Positions 23,713-31,727 of a stretch of DNA of 32,490 nt are shown here, one piece after another. Position numbers and translations under genes: made by a program. Under the pieces are notes generated by a model, which saw only the letters and a program-made list of their open reading frames with translations, was not told the origin of the DNA and searched no databases. Each line of letters opens with the position of its first letter. Position 1 is the stretch's first letter. The stretch is from positions 1 to 32,490 of the forward strand of contig JANSWY010000060.1 in assembly GCA_024743255.1 (NCBI GenBank), in the 5' to 3' direction. This DNA is from a bacterium (lineage in GTDB: Bacteria > Bacteroidota > Bacteroidia > Cytophagales > Cyclobacteriaceae).

Positions 23713-26700
23713 CTAAATGAACTCAACTACAAGATCATCTTGCTCAACAAGCTGTCCTGCAGCTAAATGTAGTTTATGCACCATCCCATCTACTGGAGAA
23801 GCCACAGAGGTCTCCATTTTCATAGCCTCAATCACAAAAAGAATCTGATCTTTTTTGACTTTCTCACCTTCTTTAACCTTAATCTCTGCTATTCTACCCT
23901 GGAGTGGTGATCCAATCTCATTTGCAGATTTTGCTTTTATATTGGAAACTTTATCTACTTTGATATTATTGTCTCTGATCCTGATCTTTCTCGTCTGACC
24001 ATTCATGCTGAAAGAAATGAATCTCATTCCCTCTTCATCTGGTTCAGACATGTATTGCATCTCAATAATAATATTCTTTCCACGAGCAATTTCTACCATG
24101 ATCTCCTCACCTGTTTTCATTCCGTAAAAGAATGCAGGTGTTGGTAAATCAGTTACCGCACCATACTGCTCTACATGATCAGAATAATCTTTGTAAACTT
24201 TAGGATAGAGTTTGTAACTGAGAAAATCCTCAAATGAATCCGAATTAAATTCTTTCTTGAAGTCCTCGAATTCCTTATCAAAATCTACTGGCTCTAAGTG
24301 TTCATTTGCTCTTCCATTGTAAGCTTTTTCATTCTTAAGAATAATTTTGCTTAACTCTTGCGGGAATCCTCCATAAGGTTGTCCCAAATCTCCTTTGAAG
24401 AACCCAACAACAGATTCTGGGAAAGAAAGCTTTCCTCCTTCGGTAATGACATCATCTGCAGTTAGATCATTGGCTGTCAAAAACATTGCCATATCACCAA
24501 CTACTTTGGATGAAGGAGTCACTTTTACAATATCCCCAAACAGCCTGTTTACAGCTGCGTAATTCTCTTTGATAGTTTCAAATTTGTGCTCTAATCCCAA
24601 TGCAATGGCCTGAGGTCTCAAATTTGAATATTGTCCTCCAGGTATCTCATGATCATAAACTTCTGCTGTTCCCGCTTTTAGTCCAGATTCAAATGGATAA
24701 TAATATTCTCTAACATCCTCAAAGTAAGTGGAATGAGCATTCAATGATTCCATATTCATTTTTCTTCCTCTCTCATGGAATTCCAGTGCTGCAGCCATAG
24801 AGTTGAAGTTTGGTTGCGATGTAAGTCCGGACATAGACGCTAGAGAAACATCAACAATATCAACACCTGCGTCAATTGCCTGCATGTACATAGCAGATTG
24901 AATCGACGAGGTATCATGAGTATGAAGATGGATTGGAAGATCAACAGCTTCTTTCAATGAAGTAATAAGTTTAGAAGCACTAATTGGTTTAAGAAGGCCT
25001 GCCATGTCTTTGATTGCCAAAATATGTGCTCCTGCATCCTCCAGTTGTTTTGCTAAATCAACATAATACTGAAGTGTATATTTATCATTTTCAGCATCTA
25101 AAATTTCGCCAGTGTAGCAAATACAAGCCTCAGCAATAGAGTCTGTTCTTTCTCTGACTGTTTTGATACTGCCTTTAATATTTTCAATCCAGTTTAAAGA
25201 ATCGAAAATACGGAAGATATCCATTCCTTTCTCAGCTGAAGTTTCTATAAACTTCTCAATCAAATTATCAGGGTAAGCAGTGTAACCTACCCCATTTGAT
25301 CCTCTTAATAACATCTGAAACAAAATATTTGGAATAGCTTCTCTTAACAGCTCTAATCTCTTCCATGGGCTCTCTTTTAGAAACCTCATTGACACATCGA
25401 ATGTAGCTCCGCCCCACATTTCTATTGAAAAAACTTCTGGGTTCTCAACCGCATAAGACCTTGCTACTTTTAGCAGATCCTGAGTTCTGAACCTTGTTGC
25501 CAAAAGCGACTGATGAGCATCTCTCATCGTCGTATCTGTAAAGTGAACTTTTGAGTCTTTTTTAAGTGACTCCAGGAATTTATCCCTTCCTAATTCCTTA
25601 AGTTGATCTCTCGACCCTTTAGGCACTTCAGCATTTAAAGAAACCTTTGGTGCTTTCGGTAATCTGAATGTTTTATTTGGATCAAACGATTTAACATCTG
25701 GGTTTCCATTTATAGAAACTTCACCAAGATATGTTAGTGTCTTAGTACCCCTATCAAAACCAATATTAATATCAAAAAGCTCCGGGTGATCTGCAATAAA
25801 GTTCACTGTCGCTTTACCATTGAAGAAGTCATCATGATATATAACATTTTGGAGGAAACCGACATTAGTTTTCACTCCTCTTACTCTAAACTCTCTTAGA
25901 GCCCTGTGCAGCCTTCTTGATGCACCTTTCAACGTTCGACCTGAAGCGGTAACTTTTACCAAGAGCGAATCAAAGAATGGACTGATTTTTACACCATTGT
26001 AAACATTTCCTGCATCCAGCCTGATTCCAAACCCACCAGCACTTCGGTAGGCTATAATTGTTCCGTAATCCGGTTTAAAGTCTTTTTCGGGATCTTCAGT
26101 TGTAACTCGGCACTGTACAGCAAAACCTCTTATGCTAACGTCTTCCTGAGATTTTATAAATATCTGCGGATGAGATAACTGGCAACCAGAGGCTATTAAA
26201 ATCTGTGATCTTACAATATCAATACCTGTGATTTCCTCCGTAACCGTATGCTCTACCTGAACTCTTGGGTTTACTTCAATGAAATAGACATTTTCATCCG
26301 CATCAAGAAGAAACTCCACTGTACCCGCATTATTGTAATTTACATGGGAAGCAATTTGTGTAGCATATTGATATAGTTTCTCTCTGGTCTCTTCCTTCAA
26401 GCCAACACTTGGTGCAACTTCCACTACCTTTTGAAACCTTCTTTGTACGGAACAGTCCCTTTCATAAAGGTGAACAATATTACCATGAGTATCCGCAAGA
26501 ATTTGAACCTCTATGTGTTTTGGGTTTTCAACATACTTCTCAATGAAGATGGTATCATCACCAAATGACTTACCAGCTTCTGATTTTGCTTCGTTGAAAG
26601 ATTTAATAAGTTGCTCTTCATTTCTTACAACACGCATACCACGGCCTCCTCCACCAGCGGAAGCTTTCAATATCACAGGGTATCCGATAGCAGCAGCTTC

Positions 26701-27156
26701 CTGTTTAGCAATTGCATCACTAGTCAGTGGAGACTTGTTATCTTCTATGACAGGAACATTTGCTTCTCTTGCAACTGTTTTTGCCATCACTTTATCTCCC
26801 AATCGTGCCATAACTTCAGGGTAAGGACCGATGAAAACGATCCCTTCCTCTCTACATCTCGTAGCAAAAGTTACATTCTCTGAAAGAAAACCATATCCAG
26901 GATGAATTGCGTCAACTCCATTTTCTTTGGCTATAGTAATGATGCCCTCTATATCCAGATAAGGTTTTAGCGGATCATCTTCATGACCAATCTGGTATGA
27001 TTCATCTGCTTTATATCGGTGTAATGAGTATCTATCCTCATGTGTGTAGATGGCGACTGATCTGATGTGTAGTTCCGAAATTGCTCTTAAGACTCGGATT
27101 GCAATTTCTCCTCTATTTGCAACAAGGATTTTATTGAAAATCTGAAGATTATCCAT
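23713..27156 (-). CDS. pyc: pyruvate carboxylase
   Basis: A 1147-residue single-chain biotin enzyme making oxaloacetate from pyruvate, bicarbonate and ATP (anaplerosis, gluconeogenesis). Domains in order: biotin carboxylase/ATP-grasp at about 1-455 ('NKILVANRGEIAIRVLRA', 'GYPVILKASAGGGGRGMRVV', 'FIEVNPRVQVEHTVTEE'); carboxyltransferase at about 540-810 ('FTDTTMRDAHQSLLATRF', 'GGATFDVSMRFL', 'LHTHDTS'); the conserved PYC/OADA region; and the C-terminal biotinyl domain with 'VIEAMKMETSV' (biotinylated Lys1113). The length matches PYC (about 1150). No frameshift is seen. It is monocistronic and ends 2 bases from the DUF1353 gene. A palindrome sits about 80 bases upstream of its start. Confidence 0.97.
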   Translation of the reverse strand: MDNLQIFNKILVANRGEIAIRVLRAISELHIRSVAIYTHEDRYSLHRYKADESYQIGHEDDPLKPYLDIEGIITIAKENGVDAIHPGYGFLSENVTFATRCREEGIVFIGPYPEVMARLGDKVMAKTVAREANVPVIEDNKSPLTSDAIAKQEAAAIGYPVILKASAGGGGRGMRVVRNEEQLIKSFNEAKSEAGKSFGDDTIFIEKYVENPKHIEVQILADTHGNIVHLYERDCSVQRRFQKVVEVAPSVGLKEETREKLYQYATQIASHVNYNNAGTVEFLLDADENVYFIEVNPRVQVEHTVTEEITGIDIVRSQILIASGCQLSHPQIFIKSQEDVSIRGFAVQCRVTTEDPEKDFKPDYGTIIAYRSAGGFGIRLDAGNVYNGVKISPFFDSLLVKVTASGRTLKGASRRLHRALREFRVRGVKTNVGFLQNVIYHDDFFNGKATVNFIADHPELFDINIGFDRGTKTLTYLGEVSINGNPDVKSFDPNKTFRLPKAPKVSLNAEVPKGSRDQLKELGRDKFLESLKKDSKVHFTDTTMRDAHQSLLATRFRTQDLLKVARSYAVENPEVFSIEMWGGATFDVSMRFLKESPWKRLELLREAIPNILFQMLLRGSNGVGYTAYPDNLIEKFIETSAEKGMDIFRIFDSLNWIENIKGSIKTVRERTDSIAEACICYTGEILDAENDKYTLQYYVDLAKQLEDAGAHILAIKDMAGLLKPISASKLITSLKEAVDLPIHLHTHDTSSIQSAMYMQAIDAGVDIVDVSLASMSGLTSQPNFNSMAAALEFHERGRKMNMESLNAHSTYFEDVREYYYPFESGLKAGTAEVYDHEIPGGQYSNLRPQAIALGLEHKFETIKENYAAVNRLFGDIVKVTPSSKVVGDMAMFLTANDLTADDVITEGGKLSFPESVVGFFKGDLGQPYGGFPQELSKIILKNEKAYNGRANEHLEPVDFDKEFEDFKKEFNSDSFEDFLSYKLYPKVYKDYSDHVEQYGAVTDLPTPAFFYGMKTGEEIMVEIARGKNIIIEMQYMSEPDEEGMRFISFSMNGQTRKIRIRDNNIKVDKVSNIKAKSANEIGSPLQGRIAEIKVKEGEKVKKDQILFVIEAMKMETSVASPVDGMVHKLHLAAGQLVEQDDLVVEFI

Positions 27157-27235
27157 TTTTAGGTTTAAGCTATTAGTTATTTATTGGGTATTAACAATTC
27201 TCTTGCAAATTAACACATGAAATCTTAGCAACCTC

Positions 27236-27250
27236 AGTTTATCATAAACT
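27236..27250. promoter_or_regulatory. 15-base palindrome between pyc and the small coiled-coil gene
   Basis: AGTTTAT-C-ATAAACT is a perfect 7-bp inverted repeat with a single central base. It lies 80 bases upstream of pyc and 109 bases upstream of the small gene at 27359. The size and tightness suit a dimeric regulator site, but no regulator is identified. Confidence 0.4.
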
Positions 27251-27358
27251 TGTTTTTGGAACGTTATTTGCCCTGTGAAATCAATGAAAAATTCGTCGGG
27301 TCAAAATGACCTTTGATCGATTATGACGAAAACAATTTATTGAGAAATCGTATATTGA

Positions 27359-27574
27359 ATGTATAAACACACTGCTAACACTATGAACTCCACTGCCACA
27401 ATAATCGAAAACCATTCTCCAGCCGAGATTACGGGTCTTCAAAGTCAATTACAAGTTCTTCAGGAACAGTTGATGACTTTAAGAAGATCAGAATCAGAGG
27501 AAAATTTGATAAAGCTGGAAATGGAGGTTGACAGGCTCCAACGATTGATATTAATGAGAAACAAATTGAAATAA
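27359..27574 (+). CDS. small coiled-coil protein, unknown
   Basis: A 71-residue protein with a polar N-terminus and a long amphipathic helix, 'ITGLQSQLQVLQEQLMTLRR', continued as 'ENLIKLEMEVDRLQRLILMRNK', with leucine-rich heptads typical of a coiled coil. There is no membrane segment or cysteine. A second ATG at 27383 would give a 63-residue version starting 'MNSTATIIENH'. It is followed within 2 bases by a strong intrinsic terminator, which supports its being an independent transcribed gene. Divergent from pyc (202 bases). Function unknown. Confidence 0.7.
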   Translation: MYKHTANTMNSTATIIENHSPAEITGLQSQLQVLQEQLMTLRRSESEENLIKLEMEVDRLQRLILMRNKLK

Positions 27575-27576
27575 AT

Positions 27577-27608
27577 AAAAAAAGGTCGGTATTCCCGACC
27601 TTTTTTTT
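27577..27608. terminator. strong bidirectional intrinsic terminator
   Basis: A perfect 13-bp stem (seven A then GGTCGG, paired with CCGACC then T-run) with a 5-base loop TATTC. A-run and T-run on both sides make it work in both directions, ending the small coiled-coil gene (+) and floA (-), which converge on it. Confidence 0.95.
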
Positions 27609-27629
27609 ATTTCTATAACTTTTCTTTAT

Positions 27630-28550
27630 TTACTTCTTAGTCTTTCCAGGCGGCTTAAAACCTTTCATCAAATTACCTTCCCTGAATGCATCAGACAATG
27701 CTGCTGGAATTAGTGCCTCAGCCTGTATCACTTTTGCTCTGGCTTCCTGCACTCTTGCTGACATTTCCTGCTCCTTTGCGACAGCCATGGCTCTTTTTTC
27801 TTCAGCCTTTGCATTTGCAATATCTAAATCTGCTTTTGCCTGATCAATCTGAAGCTTTGCCCCAATGTTTTCTCCAATTGTGATATCTTCAATATCAATA
27901 GATAAGATTTCAAACGCAGTACCGGCATCAAGGCCATTTTTCAGCACTTCCATTGAAATTTCTTCTGGTTTCTCCAATATCTCAAGGTAATTCCCTGCAG
28001 CACCTATCCTACTAATGATTCCTTGTCCTACTCTTGCCTTAATTGTTTCTTCACCAGCTCCTCCTACCAATTGTCCAATATTGGTCCTTACTGTTACTTT
28101 GGCCTCAGCAATGAGCTGAATTCCATCAGGTGATACACCTGTAATAGCTGGAACTACTATGATATAAGGGTTTACTGAAACCTGTACTGCATTAAGTACG
28201 TCTCGTCCTGCCAAATCAATTGCGGTTGCTTGCTTAAAGTCCATATTGAGATTCGCCTTATCAGCAACTATCAGTGCTTTTATCACCTTAACCAAGTTTC
28301 CTTTCGCTAAATAATGCGTTTCCAGTAATTGAGTTGTGATATCTTTCAAGCCCGCTTTTCTTGCCAGAATCAGTGATCTAACAATAATTTTAGGTGGCAC
28401 CTTTCGAAATCTCATGAATACCAATTCAAATAAACCTACACGTACACCTGTAAATTGTGCTGTGATCCAAAGGTTCACCGGAATGATGGTGAAAATGATC
28501 CACATAGCGGCCAAAACAACACCCGCAAAAATCAATAGTTCGATAGGCAT
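27630..28550 (-). CDS. floA: flotillin-like protein FloA
   Basis: A 306-residue SPFH/flotillin-like protein organising lipid microdomains in the cytoplasmic membrane. N-terminal membrane hairpin or helix (about 4-28, '[21 protein letters not shown]'). The SPFH-type core includes '[18 protein letters not shown]', '[22 protein letters not shown]' and '[10 protein letters not shown]'. The C-terminal Ala/Lys-rich helix '[19 protein letters not shown]' is the oligomerisation region. Sequence and length (family about 305-335) agree with FloA/YqfA. In many bacteria floA follows an NfeD gene; here no NfeD gene is adjacent (141 bases to a divergent unknown). An 'AAGGG' sequence 5-9 bases before the ATG may be a ribosome-binding site. 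Confidence 0.95.
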   Translation of the reverse strand: MPIELLIFAGVVLAAMWIIFTIIPVNLWITAQFTGVRVGLFELVFMRFRKVPPKIIVRSLILARKAGLKDITTQLLETHYLAKGNLVKVIKALIVADKANLNMDFKQATAIDLAGRDVLNAVQVSVNPYIIVVPAITGVSPDGIQLIAEAKVTVRTNIGQLVGGAGEETIKARVGQGIISRIGAAGNYLEILEKPEEISMEVLKNGLDAGTAFEILSIDIEDITIGENIGAKLQIDQAKADLDIANAKAEEKRAMAVAKEQEMSARVQEARAKVIQAEALIPAALSDAFREGNLMKGFKPPGKTKK

Positions 28551-28640
28551 AATCCCTTATTTTAATTGAATCTGGAATCTAGAACTTATTGTGATGAATT
28601 GCGAATGGAATGGTGGCTTTTTTGAGTTGATCTAATTAAA

Positions 28641-28670
28641 TGTTAGATTAAGTAAAGACCAAATCTAACA
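28641..28670. repeat. inverted repeat in the leader of the 652-residue secreted protein
   Basis: TGTTAGATT (28641-28649) and AATCTAACA (28662-28670), perfect 9-bp arms with a 12-base spacer, 21 bases before the ATG at 28692. Two further ATCTAA copies flank it (28630-28635, 28680-28685). The core TTAGATT/AATCTAA also flanks the inverted repeat before the gene at 8126. It could be a regulator site or a leader hairpin. Confidence 0.45.
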
Positions 28671-28691
28671 CCTTCTACTATCTAATCTCTT

Positions 28692-30650
28692 ATGAAATAC
28701 ATCAGCATCATCATTTTTTTGATTTGCATTTGCCATCAAATGTCAGCTCAAACCGGAATTACAGAAGAGTTTTTGCAAGATTCTCTAATGGAACAGAATA
28801 AAAACATTTCAACTAAAGTATCTATTGAACAATATTCTAAGGAGAAGAAATACAAGCTGATAAACATAAAATATGAACATCAATCTGGCAACCGCGAGTA
28901 TACCGCTTCTGCAATCCTTCCAAAAAGTATATTGGGCTACTTTCTGAGTAATTATAATTTTCCTGACTACAAATTCAGTGGAGAATCATTATTCAAAGGA
29001 AAGGTGATAGATAGCAAAAGTGTGGGTAAAGGGGTTGTTATTGTTACAAAAGATTCTACCCACTTCTACGAATCCAGCCAATATCAGTACTACGCCTATT
29101 ATTATGAAGATTGGCGTGCCCCAATCAAACAATTAGATATTGATGCAAAAGGAGTTCATACAAATTGTCTTGGGATGGATGTCTTCACAAAAGTAAAAAT
29201 GATCTCGGAAGGTAAGTCTCTTTTTATGGAGGTTACAAGCACCAGTTCATCAAATTGTAAAAACACCGGAGAACTAAAAAAGACCTACGTTTGGAAAAAG
29301 GACAAAAACGCCTTCACCTTATCAGATACGGAAGGTTCATTAAATCAGGGATCTTATCAGTCAGAGGGAGATTGGATTCTATCTTCATTCCAGAGAGGAA
29401 ATAAAATTGAAAACCCTGCTCCTATTGCTTTAGGAAATGGCACTCAGATTGATCTGGTGAACAACTCCATTGTGAAATTCACTGAAACTGGTTATGAATT
29501 TAATCTATGTGGAGATCAGCTTCAGTTAACTAAACTGAGGTCAAAACCCTTTTCAAGCTTGATTGACACAATATTACAGATTGATGGATCTACGTTTGAG
29601 ACCAAGTTTTTCGAGAGTTTTAGAGGAAATATTTTCACCAAAGGAGATAGAGTAATAATGGAAGGAGTTTCTTCAGATCGATATCTCAAGAGACTTGAAT
29701 TCCAGAATTTATCAAGTCCAGTGTCTTTTGAATCTAGAAAAAGTGTTGTCCCCACCTACGTTTGGTACTATATAAAAGAAGGAGATCTTAAAAATTTTCA
29801 ACCTTTATTAGACAACAACCTACTCGACTTATATCAGGAATATCCTTTTTACAAGTCAAATCTAAGTGTTAGCAGAAGCGACTATAAAAGTCTTATTGTT
29901 ATATCTGGTCATGTGCCACATGCTCAATTATTGCATAGTAAGGGTAAACTGGGGACCACATATGATTACTACCTAAAGATAGCTGGGAGCTCAGAAATGA
30001 AGAATTGGCTAAAATCTTTACAGAAAGAAGCATTCAAAGAGGAAGATGAAAAGATTAAAAAACAGATTCCAGGCTTTATTCAGTCAAAATTTCTAACGGA
30101 TAACGGGCTTTCTGAAGAGCAGGTTAATATTAAGATTGACAACTACTACGACACTGATGAACTTCAGATTCACAATATCTATTTGGAAATAAATCAGCTC
30201 TCAATTATGTACAAGAGCTATTTTGTAATCCATAAAAATGTAAATGGAAAATGGGTGGCGCTTGAACATAGTTATGATATGCAAGGAAGTGAAATCAATG
30301 CTGGTACTGGGCAACAAGTTTTCACCATTGGCGATCAGGTTTTTCTATACTCTGAAATATCCAATAGTTTTAGATCAAACGAGGAAATAATTCATCGTAT
30401 TTCAAAGTTTGACATCAACTCAGGTCTTATAGAACCTACTAATCTGGAATTTGAATATCACTATGATGGATCATGCTCTTATACCCATAAAACGTACGAA
30501 TTAGATTTTACAGATGTTGGTGAAAAACTTGTGCGCACCGTTGTTGAGGAAATTACATATAAGGATTGTGCAGAGGTCTATTCGAGCACTTCAAAGAAAA
30601 GCTATAGATGGTCCAGTCGCCAACAAAAATTTCTGGAAGCCCTTGACTAA
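28692..30650 (+). CDS. large secreted hypothetical protein
   Basis: A 652-residue exported protein not assigned to a family. The signal peptide is about residues 1-20 ('MKYISIIIFLICICHQMSAQ'). The body is rich in Tyr, Ser and Lys with many alternating polar/hydrophobic strands ('KVSIEQYSKEKKYKLINIKYE', 'GKSLFMEVTSTSSSNCKNTG') and no catalytic motif. Two 'KKTYVWKK' / 'KKSYRWSS' segments (about residues 195-202 and 635-642) look like related strand ends, and 'THTNCLG'-type Cys-containing segments recur ('YKDCAEVYSSTSKKSY'), suggesting two distantly repeated beta domains. No partner gene is adjacent. The leader holds the inverted repeat at 28641-28670. Confidence 0.8.
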   Translation: MKYISIIIFLICICHQMSAQTGITEEFLQDSLMEQNKNISTKVSIEQYSKEKKYKLINIKYEHQSGNREYTASAILPKSILGYFLSNYNFPDYKFSGESLFKGKVIDSKSVGKGVVIVTKDSTHFYESSQYQYYAYYYEDWRAPIKQLDIDAKGVHTNCLGMDVFTKVKMISEGKSLFMEVTSTSSSNCKNTGELKKTYVWKKDKNAFTLSDTEGSLNQGSYQSEGDWILSSFQRGNKIENPAPIALGNGTQIDLVNNSIVKFTETGYEFNLCGDQLQLTKLRSKPFSSLIDTILQIDGSTFETKFFESFRGNIFTKGDRVIMEGVSSDRYLKRLEFQNLSSPVSFESRKSVVPTYVWYYIKEGDLKNFQPLLDNNLLDLYQEYPFYKSNLSVSRSDYKSLIVISGHVPHAQLLHSKGKLGTTYDYYLKIAGSSEMKNWLKSLQKEAFKEEDEKIKKQIPGFIQSKFLTDNGLSEEQVNIKIDNYYDTDELQIHNIYLEINQLSIMYKSYFVIHKNVNGKWVALEHSYDMQGSEINAGTGQQVFTIGDQVFLYSEISNSFRSNEEIIHRISKFDINSGLIEPTNLEFEYHYDGSCSYTHKTYELDFTDVGEKLVRTVVEEITYKDCAEVYSSTSKKSYRWSSRQQKFLEALD

Positions 30651-30693
30651 TATTTTGTTTAAACTTCTAGCAGATTCAGGAACAAGAATTTAC

Positions 30694-30701
30694 TAGCTTT
30701 G
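30694..30701 (+). promoter_or_regulatory. -7 promoter element of the arginase gene
   Basis: TAGCTTTG, an exact TAnnTTTG match, 24 bases before the ATG at 30726. The -33 region has only a weak candidate. The predicted leader is about 20 bases. Confidence 0.5.
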
Positions 30702-30725
30702 CAGCCATAACAATAAACCCTTAAA

Positions 30726-31676
30726 ATGTTTCCGATCAAAATCATCAAAAACAGGTCCGATATAGGTGCTGGTACCAGAGGATCTGATATGGGCATTGAT
30801 GCCATTGAAATTGCTGCTATCAATAAAGAAAGTGACTATTTCATTCAGTTTCCTCATCTGGATGTTGAGACTCACAACGAAACTATCTACAACAAAGTAA
30901 AAACGACTTTCGCAAAGAGAATCAGTCATGTGAGAGTACAATGCGAAAGAGTTTCTGACGCTATTTCTAATACTTTAAAGGAAGAGCATTTTCCTATCGT
31001 ATTATCAGGAGATCACTCTTCAGCTTTGGGAACTATAAGCGGAATCAAAGCACAGTATCCTGACAAACGTTTAGGTGTTGTTTGGATTGATGCTCATGCG
31101 GATTTGCATTCACCTTTTACCTCACCCTCTGGGAACGTTCACGGAATGCCCTTGGCTGCTGCTCTTGGCTATGACAACATGGATCACAAAATCAATGATC
31201 CGGCAGAGCAAACTGTTGATGAGTGGAATAATATTAAGAATATAGGAACGGAAGGATCAAAAATATTACCAGAGGACTTGATTTTCTTTGGTGTGAGAGA
31301 TACTGAGGAGCCAGAGGATTCTTTACGAGAAAAACATGGAATCAGAAATTACATGGTCCATGAAGTAAGATATAGGGGTCTTGAGACTTGTGTTAATGAA
31401 GCAATGCAAACTCTGGATAATTGTGATATAATTTATATCTCTTTTGATGTAGATAGCCTTGATTGCGATATGATCTCAATGGGAACTGGAACTCCCGTAC
31501 CTAAAGGTTTCGACCCTCAGGAAGCAATCGATATTATCAACGGAATAATTAAAACTGGTAAAGTTGTTTGTTTAGAAGTGACAGAAGTAAATCCTTGCCT
31601 TGATACTAAAGGCAATAAAATGGCTGAGACGGCATTTGAGGTTTTAGAGACAGTAACTGAAAGCATTAAAGGATAG
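30726..31676 (+). CDS. rocF: arginase family protein, probable arginase
   Basis: A 316-residue ureohydrolase with the binuclear manganese site intact: His97 in 'LSGDHSSALG'; Asp122, His124 and Asp126 in 'WIDAHADLH'; Asp241 and Asp243 in 'SFDVDSLD'. The arginase-type active-site features 'NVHGMPLA' (His139) and 'EVTEVNP' (Glu287) argue for arginase, converting arginine to ornithine and urea, over agmatinase or formimidoylglutamase. Differences from classical enzymes are SGDHS for GGDHS and DCD (Cys247) where DP is usual. It is cytoplasmic and monocistronic, with an upstream TAGCTTTG promoter element and a strong terminator directly after the stop. Confidence 0.88.
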   Translation: MFPIKIIKNRSDIGAGTRGSDMGIDAIEIAAINKESDYFIQFPHLDVETHNETIYNKVKTTFAKRISHVRVQCERVSDAISNTLKEEHFPIVLSGDHSSALGTISGIKAQYPDKRLGVVWIDAHADLHSPFTSPSGNVHGMPLAAALGYDNMDHKINDPAEQTVDEWNNIKNIGTEGSKILPEDLIFFGVRDTEEPEDSLREKHGIRNYMVHEVRYRGLETCVNEAMQTLDNCDIIYISFDVDSLDCDMISMGTGTPVPKGFDPQEAIDIINGIIKTGKVVCLEVTEVNPCLDTKGNKMAETAFEVLETVTESIKG

Positions 31677-31679
31677 TAA

Positions 31680-31704
31680 AAGGACCTACTTAATGTAGGT
31701 CCTT
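31680..31704. terminator. intrinsic terminator after arginase
   Basis: A perfect 10-bp stem, AAGGACCTAC / GTAGGTCCTT, with a 5-base loop TTAAT, starts 3 bases after the arginase stop and is followed by a T-rich tract. It also faces the convergent permease gene and may serve both. Confidence 0.9.
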
Positions 31705-31727
31705 CATTTCTTATATTTCAGGGTTAG

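Noticed and set aside
26513-26824. Open frame on the plus strand inside pyc
   Set aside because: It lies wholly within the strongly conserved biotin carboxylase region on the other strand and its translation (Ser/Pro/Ala-rich) resembles no protein.
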